Below, one piece after another: positions 44,901 to 57,400 of a stretch of DNA of 64,000 nt (its first letter is position 1; each line of letters opens with the position of its first letter). A program made the translations under genes and the position numbers. The notes beneath the pieces were generated by a model that saw only the letters and a program-made list of their open reading frames with translations, made no database searches and was not told the origin of the DNA. The stretch covers positions 120,593,050-120,657,049 of the forward strand of contig OX421961.1 in NCBI GenBank assembly GCA_949128115.1. Direction: 5' to 3'. Source of the DNA: Anaspis maculata (Eukaryota; Arthropoda; Insecta; Coleoptera; Scraptiidae).

Positions 44901-47900
44901 GAGTTCTTGATAGCCGAAGACGTGGTGCTGGTCGTGATCAATTATCGCCTGGGCATCTTGGGATTCCTCAGTCTGGACGACCCGGCCTTGGGGGTGCCCG
45001 GAAACGCCGGAATGAAGGACATGGTCATGGCCCTGAAGTGGGTGCGGAATAACATAGCGGTCTTTGGCGGCGATCCCGAAAAAGTGACGATTTTCGGCGA
45101 GAGTGCCGGCGGAGCCGCCGTCAGTCTTCTGGTGCTGGCGCCGATGGCCAGGGGCCTGTTTCACAGGGCGATAGCTCAGAGCGGCACCGCTCTGATTCCC
45201 AGGGCGCTTGGTTCGAGAAACGCCGAAGAAATTTCTGATAAACTAGGTTTCGATGCCACTGACGAGAAGAAAGTGCTCGATTATCTGTGTGAATCATCAC
45301 CAGACGAGATTTTTAGGATACAAGAGGCGTTGACAGATGTAAGTTGAAAAAAACTCAAGACAACTGTAATAAAGCTAGAATTATTGTAGAAACAAACAGC
45401 AAGCTGGCGCAAACCAATTGGACCTGTGATAGAACGCCACGGCGACAATCCTTTTCTGAGTGCCGAACCTATCGATATAATCTTGAACGGAACTTTCAGC
45501 CACGTGCCGTTCATGGCTGGATATACAACTCAGGAAGGGTTGTGTTTCAGGAATTCCTACATGTTTCCGGACACGGAATCAATTCTTGATTTTGAACTGC
45601 ACATACCTTTTGTTTTGGGACTCGAAAGAGGTGGTGATGTCAGCTTGGCTTTGGCTCGAAAAATCAAAAAGTTCTATTATGGCGATCAAGAACCGTCGAT
45701 GGAAAATATTGGGAAAAAAATTGAGGTGATTAGCAACCTGGGTGCTGGTTCTCAATTTTGCCTTGAATTTTGATTCAGACCGGCGGAGTTCACCAACTTG
45801 CAAATCTCCGTTTTCGATACTTATTTCAAACGCAGGTTTCGCCACGATGGAACTGACTTCACAGTTTGACTTCGTGTTTCGAAAACTTAGTTTTGCGTGA
45901 ATAATGACGGTTTCAATGTGTTGGTGAATTCAGGCCTCGGGCCTCGGTAACAGAATTTCAGGTTTGGTCAAGGAATACCAGATGTTATTATAGTCCCATA
46001 ACTTTAGGTCTTGTCTTGAGGTCGGGATCGATTATTTGGTATAGCTGAAATTTGTGAATATGGCTCCCATCACCCTGTCACTCGCTTGACTAGTTAATCA
46101 GTTTTGCACACCGGACACTTCATTTATTTGACTCAAATGAATGTTGTACTTGCCTTGACTTTAGGATAATCCTCGGAATGATCACTACCGCCAACAACAA
46201 TCGGCGCTCAATCGGAAATAATAATAATAAAGGAATTCGTAACACGGCGTCTTTTTACATCTCACTGATGGTGTTAAAACCACCCAACTTGTCTCTTTGC
46301 ACCCTCTTACGCATCAAGAGACTTTGGACATTGAGACGGCGACAGTGCTGCGGTGGTTAGGCTGATAGGAGGCATCTCCACCGAGGAGGCGACCCGGGAT
46401 TCGGCACCTGGCGTCGGCTGGGCAACCGAGAGTACTTACGCTGCCAAAGAAAAAAAAACATGGAAGAAATATTAAGAAAGTTGGAAATAGTGAATGCTGA
46501 GCTTGACAACCTGGACAAAATCGACAGTAAACTGAAAAGAAGTTTGGAACATTTGGAACGGTTGGAAAAAGAAAATCAGGAACTGACAAATGAAATGATA
46601 AGACAGGAAGAAAAGATTGAACAACTAGAATCTGAGGTGATAAGGAAGAGGATTATTATGCATGGTGTGAAGGAAGAGAACGGAAAGACAACAGGAGGGC
46701 TCGCAGCGTGAATTGAGAAAATTTTCAAATTCTTTGAGATTGGAATGAACGAGCGGCGGGTGGCAGATGAGGTAAAAACAATGAAAAGGCCCGAAAAGGG
46801 AAAAACGAGAAATGAGACCAGTACAAGTTGAAATGGCAACATAGGACTAGGAGAAGAAATACTGATGAGAAGTAAGAAAGAGTTGGAAGAAACACACGGT
46901 GAGATAGGGATAAAAGAATCATTTCCAAGGAAGGTGGTCGAAGAAAGAAGAACATGGTGAGGTATATAAGGAGGGGGAACAGGAACATGAAGTGTACATT
47001 AGATATAATAAACCAATCCTATATGGGAAGTCATATATGCCATGGAGGAGATGGAAAAAAATGGAAGAAGAGAGCTCTAAGAAATTTATTGAAACACCAC
47101 AACAAAGAAGAGGTGAAACAAGAACGTTGAGCCAAAGATTACCAGAGGAAACAGATACGAAATCGGAAGGAAGGGAGATCTAGAACAAGACAAGAATGAG
47201 CAAAATGCCAAAAAGTAAGAAGCAAGAGAATGAAAATCAAGAGGATGACGACACATGCAACGGAAATGAACTTGACTAGCAATGTAGAAATAATTATTTG
47301 GCACATAGCACATAGCGGGCATACTTAATAAAGACGGAGAAATCTGGAAATACTCAAGAGCTACTAACTAACTGGTTTAACGGAAACATGGATTAAAGAG
47401 AAGGACGGCAAGAATTTGAGAAAGAGGTTGCCATATGAGGACACATACTCCGTACGTGGCCAGTCATTCCAGCAGCCTCTTGCTGAAACGCATGTTGTCA
47501 GAGGGTATCAGGACACCACGGATCTAGTTTTCCTGGGCCCTCACGGCTTGTCAACGATTCGAGGACGTCCACCACGACGGAAACGAGCAGCGCTGAAAGA
47601 CAAAAACAGATCAGAATATACAGAAATCAGTAACAACAAACGACATAATATTGAAACGGAGGCCAGCAGGCATGCTCAGCGAATTTCTGCCCTGGTGAGA
47701 TTCTGGCACAAGCCAATTCCTTCAAGGTTATGTCGGACGCATTGCACATTATGCAACAAATACAGTGACGCAGCTGTCAGGGTGACAGCCCAAATGACAG
47801 GGCGGTCGGTAACAATATGAAGGCAGCAGCCGGAAATTTGGCGCATTATTTTAAATACGTGAAATCCCTGTACGTGAACAACAATTCTTAGGCGAGCCGT

Positions 47901-50506
47901 CTAGAAGCAAAGGAAAAAGAAATAGCTTTGCAGTCCACCGCGAGCGAAGAGCTTAGTCTTCGTCAACCGTAATGACCAAACCGTGAGCTTATAAAAGAAA
48001 CAGAAAACAGATGTTCAGATTTGACTTTAGGACGGTGATTGACAAATTGGACTGTGACGGTGCGGGTTTGTAGGACGAAATAAAAACTTCGAACCCAACG
48101 CACACATTTTTACTCACCTAAAAATGACGCAAGGCGCGCCCGCGAAAGTGTTCTGTTCCGTCATGTGTGATCGACAATTGCGGCGAGAAAAAAAAAAAGA
48201 AAAATCACGGTCGGTCGGTTTTATAGAGGCGAGTTTTTCTTTCGATAACGGAGGAAAACAGCGAAAACAGCCGGACCCGACTCGTCGCGCGATTGGTACC
48301 ACTGCCGTCACCAGCCCACACCAGTGGAGCCGTCAATTTCAGCGGCGAAACCCGGGGGGCCCTGTCGGAAATTTCAGATAACATCATATAAAAAAAAAAT
48401 CACATAGAATTCCATATGTTTTCTATATGTTCTCTATATGTTCTGTATTCGGTTTTTGAAACAGTACTTTGCAGATAGAAAACGAAGCAAACACAGAAAT
48501 AGACGCCGCGGGGCTAAAGAACAGACAGCTGGACGCCGAAATGGCTGAGTCAAAGTCAGTGGCACTGCTCACTTCATTATCGGCAGTTCCCGGGAAATTC
48601 AAAATCTTCAAAAGCTATCAGTATTTTATGATAGAAACGCAGGGGACAAATTCTATCAGCATTTTCTAATAAACGATTTATAAGGTTCTCATAATAGGGA
48701 TTTTTCATATAAAAACTTATAGAAATTCAATGATGAATTCCAGATACATTCCAAGTATTATGTTTTCATATAAAAACATATAAAGCTTACTATGTGATTA
48801 CCTCATAGCTTATATGATAACATATAGGATCCACTACCTTCATATAGAAAATTATAAAAGCAAATAGAACTTTTATCTGAAATTTTCTTCAGGGGGGGGG
48901 GGGGTTATTTTCGAACGTAACAAGCTGGATTTCTACTTATATTAAAAGAAACGTCGTTGAACAATTTTCATCATTTACCGATTTCAAGTCGTGATCAGTG
49001 TAGTTATTTTGAAAGAGATGGCTTCTTGTTCGCACTTTGATGTGTGAATTTCAGGCACGTGTCAGTGTCACCGGTATCAATCATGTTTTAGTCTTTGTGA
49101 ACCGTGTTGTTTATTTCTCCTTCCTTGCCAATTATAGCCTATTGTGATAGTAATGCAGGCAAGTAGTGCCAGCGTACATTTTTCTACATCCATCAACATG
49201 ATTTTCGATCTGTGTCATACCAAGCTATGTCCACGTGGTCTATGCACAATTTCAGCTATACCAAATTGATGCCGACCTCAACCCAACAATTTATACTGCC
49301 GCTTAACTGCCGCGTCGCGTCGGTCGCATTTCGACCTCCGCTTCAGAGGGAGTTCAGCCCTTTCCTTGGCTCAGACACCGACTTCAACAGGTGGTCAGTC
49401 GATGATAAAAAACGAGCCCTAAGAAAAATTGTAAAATCGACGCTGATTGCTTGAAATTGCATTGCAGATTGTTACTGATAATATGTTCATGTTCGGAATT
49501 TGCGCCACGGCCAAAAAAATTGCACAAGTTTCATCAGATCCGGTGTACTTGTACAGGATGTCGCTGGAAACCTCGTTGAATTTTGCTAAACAACTAACTG
49601 GAGTCACAGTTCCAGGTAAGTTCTTCAAGAAGTTCTAGATTTGTTCAAGGCTTTTTTAATAAAGCATATATCAGATAAGGCAGATCACGCTAGTCATGTT
49701 TGAGAAAGAGACCTTATAGACGACGGTGAGCTAGCGACGGATTTCTCGTATCATTTCAACACTGAACCGATAGTTTTCATTTAAAAGTCCCCTGTACTTG
49801 CTGATGACAAAAACGGACCTGTTCCAGCTGATTGCCGGAGCCCCTGGCCACTGTAGCTCTTTAAAGGAAAAAAGAAATTATATGTGTCATTCATAAGCGA
49901 CAGTTTTGCCCTGGGCGAGGAAATACCTTGATGACTTGATGGGAAAAAGCGCGAGGTCCGACTGAATCCATGATCCATGGGCCAAAACTGTCGCTTATAA
50001 TGATACATACAATTTATTTTTTCGTTTGAAGAGCTATATAGCGACCAAACGGCCGGGAAGTGTCCCTTTTGGTCATCAGCAGGTGTAGGGGACTTCTAAA
50101 AATCACATCGGTTCTTTGTTGAAATGATATGAGGAATCCATCGCTAGCTCCTGGACTATTTTGAAAGACCGAATTATTCCCAGGCGTGTCACATATGGAC
50201 GACTTGGCATACCTCTTCAAAAACTTTTCAACGCCCCGAATCGAACCTGGGAGCACAGAAGACATCGCAATCAGACGGTTCGTGAGGTTGTGGACGAATT
50301 TTGCAAAAACTGGCGACCCCACTTGCACCCAAAACGACCCAGTCCTCAGCAAAATCCCGCTCAAATGGACTCCCATCCAGAAAGACCAGCTTCACTATCT
50401 GGACATCGGCAAAGAGCTTCTGCCAGGTACAAATCCAGACGAAGAACGCTTCAACTTATGGAACGAGATCTACGCCAGTAGTCCTGCTGGCACCAAATAC
50501 GTTTGA
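38998..50506 (+). CDS. Carboxylesterase 1 (type-B esterase, five exons, 569 aa)
   Basis: Exons 38998-39228, 44667-45338, 45390-45725, 49468-49615 and 50184-50506, all GT/AG and in frame. ATG 38998 gives 569 aa; ATG 39079 or 39082 would give the more usual length and a cytosolic start like its neighbours ([19 protein letters not shown]). Either is possible. With 38998 numbering: oxyanion HGGG (139-142), nucleophile Ser223 in FGESAGG, acid Glu350 in GYTTQEG, base His466 in [12 protein letters not shown]. These are the full alpha/beta-hydrolase esterase set. The family hydrolyses carboxylic esters, and in hemipterans some members break down or sequester insecticides or juvenile hormone. The substrate cannot be read from sequence. 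Introns 1 and 3 (5.4 and 3.7 kb) are filled with palindromes and transposon relics. Confidence 0.92.
39887..42577. repeat. 2.7-kb palindrome in esterase 1 intron 1
   Basis: TAAACTGCTCAACAACTGAA (39887) is mirrored by TTCAGTTGTTGAGCAGTTTA (to 42577). Inner coaxial layers are CACAGGGTGG (40071) with CCACCCTGTA (42402), and TATACAGGGTGTACT (40659) with AGTACACCCTGTATA (about 41242). The axis is near 40955. The right arm is interrupted by the 569-bp insert at 41750-42318; without it the arms are of similar length. Confidence 0.85.
41750..42318. mobile_element. Hairpin element inserted in one arm of the palindrome
   Basis: GAAGCCTGATGTCTAATCTC mirrored by GAGATTAGACATCAGGCTTC, with matching sequence further in (TTTTTGAATTTTCCAGATCAG). 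The left arm of the host palindrome lacks it, which gives an empty site and shows the insertion came after the palindrome formed. Confidence 0.75.
42706..42905 (+). repeat. Single arm of palindrome family A
   Basis: TACAGGGTGTTGATTTTCAAA, then the family A phrases GGTCAATTTTTATTTGAAGG, GGACACGTATTGCAGAATT and CCCTTCGCCTCCACCCTACC. It stops at CTTGTGATG and has no mirrored arm. Confidence 0.65.
42954..44613. repeat. 1.66-kb palindrome ending just before esterase 1 exon 2
   Basis: Mirrored pairs: CAACCTCGGAAAAAATATGG (42981) with CCATATTTATTCCGAGG (44557), GGATGCGAATACATTATAGT (43152) with CTATAATGTATTCGCATCC (44383), and ACAAGTTTAAACAAGTTAAC with GTTAACTTGTTCAAACTTGT. The axis is near 43785. 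The right edge is about 50 bp from the exon 2 acceptor (44666). Confidence 0.85.
46335..47330 (+). pseudogene. Coiled-coil ORF relic, probably LINE ORF1-like
   Basis: A GC-rich lead (46335-46445, CCACCGAGGAGGCGACCCGG) precedes ATG 46460. The 83-codon frame is almost all heptad-like ([36 protein letters not shown]), then a stop. Degenerate frames rich in Lys/Glu/Arg continue to about 47280. 'Coiled coil then RIIMHGV' is the shape of LINE ORF1 or gag-like proteins. No RT was seen nearby, so the assignment is tentative. Confidence 0.45.
47331..48359. other. Esterase 1 intron 3, unassigned ORF region
   Basis: A 134-codon frame at 47416-47820 (plus) has a basic [10 protein letters not shown] stretch and four cysteines or histidines near the end (CRTHCTLC), but matches nothing I recognise. 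A CpG-rich patch at 48120-48360 follows. Possibly more of the same broken retroelement. Confidence 0.3.
48360..48894. mobile_element. CCCTGTC-ended TIR element, short copy
   Basis: Left CCCTGTCGGAAATTTCAGAT, right rc CCCTGAAGAAAATTTCAGAT. It shares the internal block GACGCCGCGGGGC...GCACTGCTCACTTC with 13940-16270. A run of about 12 G follows the right end. No hairpin insert. Non-autonomous. Confidence 0.75.
49728..50150. repeat. 423-bp palindrome in esterase 1 intron 4
   Basis: GAGCTAGCGACGGATTTCTC mirrored by the block ending CATCGCTAGCTC, plus GTCCCCTGTACTTGCTGATGAC with its mirror near 50078-50097, and AAGCGACAGTTTTG with CAAAACTGTCGCTT around the axis (about 49939). It ends about 33 bp before the last exon. 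Confidence 0.85.
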
Positions 50507-50852
50507 AATGTTGAATTGCTTATACCATATCAATACACGCGATAGTAAATTGTTGTTGCGCCTATAGGATGACCTTTCACCTTATTATTTATACATTACT
50601 TAAATCAGTACCTATACATGTTTTTAAGCTGAGGTGTAACGGACTTCGATCATAAATGATAATTAGTATAACCTTTGGTTCATACCTGTTGATAATTCAA
50701 TTGATGTGTTTATTGTATTGAATATTTGTAATGCTTAACACTAATACAATACAATTAGTGTTTTATCACAGTCGATAAGATAAACAGTAAGCGATTCAGG
50801 ACAAATATTTACAGTAGGAATATTGCCAGAGAAAAACCGGGAAACGGTGAGA
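50507..50852. other. Intergenic spacer, esterase 1 to esterase 2
   Basis: 346 bp, AT-rich, with a run of ATACAATACAATTAGTG. It must hold the 3' end of gene 1 and the promoter of gene 2 if they are separate transcripts. No clear AATAAA or TATA box. Confidence 0.4.
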
Positions 50853-53176
50853 ATGGTGGTTGTGAATGTGGATGAAGGCAAGCTTCGCGGTAAAGCCGGG
50901 GTGGATGCACGCAACGGTACTTATTACAGCTTCCAAAATGTGCCGTATGCGACGCCACCCGTTGGTGAGCTTCGCTTCAAGGTGAGTTTTGTTTGATTTC
51001 GAAATTAGGTTATTTACCATAGGTTATGGTTGACCTTCATCTACGCGTTCCAGTTGTACCACCTAACATGCGATCAACCAAATTTCTTCTTAAAGCTGGC
51101 TTTGGTGTCAAAATATTCCTTCATTCAATCCAGTCGCTTCAAATGAAAATAATTATTTTGTTTCCAAAGCCATCTCCAAACGGAAGTCTTTTTCGCACGG
51201 TAGTGGGGTGTATAGCTACCGGGAACTAGCTATCTACTTGTTTTTTAATGGTGTTAAGTGAAAAATGCATACTTTTGGAACCTGTTACTTTTCTCATCCT
51301 TATTAAAGTCTCTAGCCATCTATCCAACATCCTGTCTTCAACTTCGTTTTTTTTGTGTTTGTCCTGTTCCCATTCTACAAATAGGTTTCAAGATAATTCA
51401 AAGGTTTGACCTCGGGTTTGACACTACTTCAATTAAGTCACTCTAGCACATTGCTTCCAGGCACCAAAACCACCGACGAGCTGGTCAGGTATCCGAGACG
51501 CAACCCAAGAAGGCAGTGAATCCGTTTCCAAAGACCTCATCACCAAAGAAATTGTCGGATCGGAAGACTGCCTCATCTTGAACGTATACACACCTGAAGT
51601 AAACCTTACAACTACTGCCAAAAATGCAAGTTCTGAGCTGACCTCTGTTGTTACAGTTACCATCAAAAACGGAGCCGAAACCACTCAAACCTGTCATGTT
51701 CTTTATCCACGGCGGGGTCTTCGCCGCCGGATCGAGCAAGACCGACATCTACGGACCCGAATTTCTCGTGGCCGAAGACGTCGTCTTGGTCACCATTAAC
51801 TACCGCCTGGGTCTGCTCGGCTTCCTCAGCTTGGACGACTCCTCCTTGGGCGTTCCCGGCAACGCGGGCTTCAAAGACATGGTCATGGCCTTGAAATGGG
51901 TGCGAAGGAACATCATCCGTTTCGGCGGAGACCCAAACAACGTGACCGTTTTCGGAGAGAGCGCCGGGGGCGTTTGCGCTCACCTCCTGATGCTGTCGCC
52001 GATGACCAAAGGGCTGCTGCACAAGGTGATCGCCCAGAGCGGCTGCGCTCTGAACAAGTGGGTTTTCGGCAGGCGTCCCGCCAGGCTCGTCGCCAGAAAG
52101 CTCGGGTTCCACAACAGCGACGACAGGAAACTGCTGGCGTTCCTCAGGAGCGTGCCCGCGGAGCAGCTGTTGCGGGCTCAATTCGCCGTGGACGGGGTGA
52201 GCTTTCGAAAACGCCGAGCTTGCTTTGCCTTTAACGCGCTTTTTGAACAAGGATGACTTTATAGAGCACGAGATCCGGCATTTTGGAGCGATAGTGGAGA
52301 GGCCGTCGGACGAAGAAGCGTTTCTGCTAGAAAAGCCGATTGATATCATCCTTTCCGGAAGCTACAATCACGTACCGTTGATGATGGGTTACAATAATGG
52401 CGACGGCATGTCTTTCGACGCGCTCGTCAAGCCTTCTGCTCGGGATCTGTTCTTCAACAATTTGGAAACGTCAGTTCCTTTCGATTTAAACTTACAAAGA
52501 GGCAGCCGTATCTCCAAAATGGTTGCAGACAAAATCAAAGCGTTTTACTTCAACAATGAAGAACCAAATCGCAGTCAGCACTTAGCAGAATTCTACACGG
52601 TATAATTAGAAAAATAATGCGAAGGAAGATTGAAGAATAAACATATGGTTACTTTTCAGTTAGTAACAGACACTTCTTTTTTGCGTTCCATCTACAGCGC
52701 AACCAAGAATCACGCGTTGACATCGAAACATCCAGTGTATTTCTACAGGATGACGTTGGAAACTGAGCTGAACTATTTCAAGAAGTTTTCTGGAATTAAA
52801 ATACCAGGTGAAGCCTTCTATTTAGCTTGCGAGAACCGCTCATAACTGGTGCATGATTTCAGGAACTTACCACGCAGACGATTTAGGTTACCTGTTCAAG
52901 TCGGCGTTCACGCCTGAAATTGAACCGGGAAGTCTTGAGGATTTGGCTCAAAGAAGGTTCACGAAGCTTTGGTCCAACTTTGCTCGGTACGGTAATCCAA
53001 CGCCCGACTCGAATGACTTACTCTTGAACGTGACGTGGAAGCCGGTGGAGCAAAACAGATTCAATTTTCTGAACATTGCCGAAGAGCTGACCATGGACCG
53101 AGACCCTGAACCGAAACGTATGGCTTTCTGGGATGAGGTTTACAAATTGAACGCGGCTGTGGCGTCCAAACTTTGA
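50853..53176 (+). CDS. Carboxylesterase 2 (six exons, 538 aa, altered active-site motifs)
   Basis: Exons 50853-50981, 51461-51598, 51657-52196, 52252-52599, 52660-52807 and 52863-53176; total 539 codons, all GT/AG. The N-terminus MVVVNVDEGKLRGKAG has no signal peptide, so it is probably cytosolic. Ser191 lies in FGESAGG and His438 in GTYHADDLGYLF, both normal. The oxyanion motif reads HGGV (107-110) where the neighbours have HGGG. The acid position reads GYNNGDG (Asp320) where esterase 1 has TQEG and esterase 3 TNEG. Asp can serve in some hydrolases, but together with the lost Gly this suggests altered or weak activity (inference). It has a 58-bp intron (51599-51656) that the two neighbours lack; splicing there restores PELPSKTEPKPLKPVM in frame. 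Same strand as and 346 bp from gene 1. Confidence 0.92.
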
Positions 53177-54430
53177 CAAAAAGATGAATTAGTTATCTAA
53201 TAATAGGCTACTGGACATCAATCGCATTTCAGTATAAAAGTATCATGAATCTGATAAATATCTGAATGACAAATTTGTAGTTGGAGAAGTTTTTCGAAAT
53301 ATGATTTTATTTCGGTAAAAAATCAATTTGAAAGTGGACTAATTCAAATCAGGAATAATATGCTACGTCACAGCTTGAAAGTGGGCTAGGAGGTGGGAGG
53401 GAGGAAGGAGAGGGGAACGCATTTGACATTCGACCTAATCATTCGTTCTGGATCCATTACGTAGTGGTGTATTTTCACGTGCGAGCACAACTTTATTACA
53501 AGGAGAACTTGTTTTTGATGCCACTGCATGGAGTTAATATGTATTATGAAGCGAAATTGTATTAAAAAAAGCTAGATTATTTGACGTGGGCTTGACATAT
53601 GGCATGCGACAGTCGCAGTACTGCCAATCATATGGCACTAATAACACTGTTGTGACATTGATCCGAAGCCTGCACGAGCAAAAATAAGTTAATTTCATAG
53701 AAGAATCGACCAAAATGTGAGATCAAACCATAGCACTCCAGCATTTCATTTTATTTTTTTTGATATAAATCAGTTCAAAACGAGAAGGTCTTTTTCAGTC
53801 ATTGAATGGCCAACTAGAGTTTCTATTGGATCTTCAAAATGTGACGTCACGCACTTGCCGCGCCATTCAAACAGACAAATCTTTTTCATGTTTTTTTTAT
53901 ATGTACAAAAACTTTTTAAAACAAAATCATCTTGCCAATGCAACAATTTTGGGAGGATCTTTCATAAAAAGAAATAAAAAAACCCATGTCCACTAGCCTA
54001 TTGTAGTATTTATATTGAAATACCTATAACTAGTCTTGAAACGAGTCTTGAAATTATGTTGGTAGATTGATTCATCAAGTAAGAATTTGTTTTGTAAATA
54101 AAAACTGACTTATACTGTAGGTAGTGTGTAGTTTTCATAGGATTCTGCATGGCTTTATTCTAAATTATCTGCTAAATTCTGTCTTGTAAATGGCATATTA
54201 TTCACTCGATATCATACAATATTTACTTTTGAATTGCGCAACCATTTACTTATCATCCAGACCTCTGTACCTATCAAATCTTCTTAATCAAAATAATAAA
54301 TTGTCACCAAAAATATAAGTATCATGGATTACATAACGTGAAAGACGTATGTACCTATTTAGAAATAACATAAATTGCTGTTTGCTCTACGATTCCTTCA
54401 GTGAATAGTTCATATTCTTCAGCAAGAAAA
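53177..54430. other. Intergenic spacer, esterase 2 to esterase 3
   Basis: AT-rich, no gene. Possible polyadenylation signals AATAAA near 53973 and 54099 are far from the stop. No palindrome of note, unlike the introns. Confidence 0.45.
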
Positions 54431-57400
54431 ATGGAAAAACCTTTAGTAACAGTGACTCAAGGAACCATGTGCGGACACCAAAACGTTGACATTGATGGCA
54501 ACAGTTACTTCGCCTTTCAAGGTATCCCTTACGCGAAACCACCTCTCGGGAAACTAAGGTTCAAGGTAGGTACCCTACCTATTGAGGTTTCAGTATGATC
54601 ATAGAAATTATACACTCGTTCAGGCCCCCGTTCCAGCAGAAAAATGGGACGGAGTCTTTGATGCATCTAAAGAAGGCAAAGGTTGCTTCGCTCGCGACAT
54701 GTTCACCATGAAACCCACCGGCAGCGAGGACTGTCTGATCTTGAACGTCTTCACTAAGAGCTTGTCCCAAAGCAACCTGAAACCGGTCATGGTATGGATC
54801 CATGGCGGAGGCTGGATGTACGGCTCCAGCAGGACCGCAGAGTTCTCGCCGGCTTTCCTGATGACCCAAGACGTGGTCGTTGTCAGCCTCAATTACCGTT
54901 TTGGAATCTTGGGTCTGCTCAATTTCCAAGACCCGACGCTGGGAGTGCCCGGAAACGCGGCATTCAAGGACATGACGTTGGCTCTGAGATGGGTGCGCGA
55001 GAACATAGCCCAGTTCGGCGGTGATCCGCAGAACGTGACGATTTTCGGACAGAGCGCCGGCGCAGCTTCGGTTCATCTCTTGATGCTGTCGCCAATGACC
55101 AAGGGCTTGTTCCACAGGGCCATAGTGCAGAGCGGTTCGGCGCTGGGTTACTGGGCCACCAGCCCCGGTTGTTGCCCAGACAAATTGGCCGAAGCTGCCG
55201 GAAAACCCGGGCTGGACCCGAAATCCTTGCTGGAGCACTTGAGGAGCTTGTCAGTCGAACAGCTTCTGGAGGTTCAAGAAAAAATGAAAGACGTAAGCTT
55301 GCGTTGATATTTCACGGCTCGATTTCATGTTGACATCTACTTGCTCTAGAATTTCAGCCCTTCGTTCGCAAGACCCTTTGTGGCAGTTATCGAAAAAACC
55401 GATCTGGAACCGGCATTCTTGTCTGAACAACCCATCGATATTCTGCTCCAAGGCAAACACAACCAAGTTCCTTTCATGACAGGCTTTACAACTAACGAAG
55501 GTTTGGGTTTCAAATTTTTCAAGACCGTTGTTGACATAAATTTGGATTTCGAACACAACGTCCCGCGCCACCTCGGCTACAAAATGGGAGAGCAAGCCAG
55601 CAAGACTCTCGCTGCTAAAATCAAAGAATATTACTACGGAAATTCGCCTTCAACTCAAACGAGTGCAGAAAAGTATTTGGATGTGAGTAATACAAACTTA
55701 ATGCATTTCCATATTTAACTCGGCATGGGTTTCAAACTGGGCGCGCTAGGGAGAGCGATTAACTGGACTGTTGAGAACCAATAAGAACGCCCTCTCCAGC
55801 GCGCTAAATTTGAAATACGTTTGGAAATACGACTTTTAAGCTTTACTGTGAGTTTTTTGTGTAATGAAAACAGCAAATAGTCCAGGAATTATAGAAAAAA
55901 TAGCGAACAAAAATGAGAGCCAGCCGGATTTTTGTATATAAGCTCAGTTAAGCATGTAGTTCAACATTGTAAAAGTCCTCCAGAATCCGTGTGAGCTTCG
56001 GCCGTTGTGGCCTCGAGAAGAGGATCAGTTTTTCGTGTTTATCTCGTAAACGATGGCACTTGGGGGAAAAGCACTTGAAGCAAAATTGTTGGAAATTGTG
56101 TTGTCTACAAGAAAGGCCCTCACATATTTCATCATCAGTCCACTCTTTCTTCGTCAAAACACAAGAAAAGCTAAATAGTCCAGATGCTCGATGCCGAAGA
56201 CCGTACGGACCTTGAGTTTTATGATGGCAGGGTGCCACTTGGTAAAGGTGTTGTTCGATTCATTCTCTTTTGATTGAGACTTAATACCATCAATACCAAC
56301 TATGCCGGCAGCATATACAGGGTGGAAATCAAATAAAAAGTTGTACAAATGTATCTCAAGAACCAAAATAGGTGAAGACATGTAAATCGCCAAAAATATT
56401 CCTAATTTCATGATCATGAAGTCGTCGTAAATTTGGATCAAATATGTTGAGCCGTTTCTGAAATATCTTCAGAAGACTGAAGTCGTTACGGAAAAAGATA
56501 GTTTTCCGTATACAGGGTGGTGAAAATTTCGATGCTCACCATTGGTATCTTGGAAACGGTAAGAGATACGAGGTCGGTTAAATTAGAAAAAAGTTGCGCA
56601 TTTTTGTGGCGATTAAGAATCTAAAAAGAAACTTCAAATATTTTGATTGATTCACGATTTATCACGAAAAAACTAAAAATTTTGATTTCAGAAATTATTT
56701 TTTATCTTTCCAACCATTCAAGCTATTCCAATCAAACTTGGTAGTTTTATGTTTTTGATCACTCCGAGTCGATCAACGTTGGCAGAAATTTTCCAGGACT
56801 TCTAGATGTCAAATTATGATAGTCAACTTTTGTTTTTCTCATGGCCGCCATATTGGATTTTTGCACTAATGAATGGAGAAAAAAATTAGCTTTCCGAATT
56901 AGTAACCAACATGTTCTTTTTATGACATTTTTAGCGTCAAATTTTGAAATTTTCGTAAATATTGACAAAATCGGGAATGCTTTGAAAAATAATTGAAATA
57001 TTATCAATAGCAACAACAGAAAAAAGACAGATTGTGTTCAATTGACGTATCTAAGGGCTCGATATCAAGTTGCAGGCGCGAAGTTTGGGACGGCGTAACT
57101 CGCCAAATACAGCGCGGTCTGATTGGTTGGTATCCGCCGTTGCTATGGAAACGGCACTTACGGCGGTCTCAGCCCCAACTTGGTATCGAGCCGTAACTTC
57201 TCAATCGTGTTTTGTGCTTGTTTGTACCGAGAGCTCATAAATTAAATGGGTCAAGGGTGTCTGTGAATTCAAAAACGTCTGTCGAAACTAGGGTAATCCT
57301 TACTCCGTTTCTAATAAATTTGTCAAACTTTAACAAGAACGATATGCTAGTTCCGACAGACGTTTTTGAACTCACAGACACCCTTGACCCATGCAATTTA

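Noticed and set aside
44622..45164. Long antisense ORF over esterase exon 2 (similar ones at 51663-52349, 54579-55238 and 27997-28494)
   Set aside because: Mirror-strand shadows of well-supported exons; the sense frames carry the catalytic motifs.
47416..47820. 134-codon ORF with [10 protein letters not shown]
   Set aside because: No recognisable family, no splice or promoter support, located in an esterase intron amid repeats. Not called as a gene.
51599..51656. Reading through this stretch as coding in esterase 2
   Set aside because: Readthrough puts the HGG motif out of frame. Removing it as a GT/AG intron restores the esterase frame.
55348..55357. TTTCAG at 55352-55357 as the exon 3 acceptor of esterase 3
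   Set aside because: Using it shifts the frame. The TAG at 55347-55349 keeps NFSPSFARPFVAVIEK in frame with exon 2.
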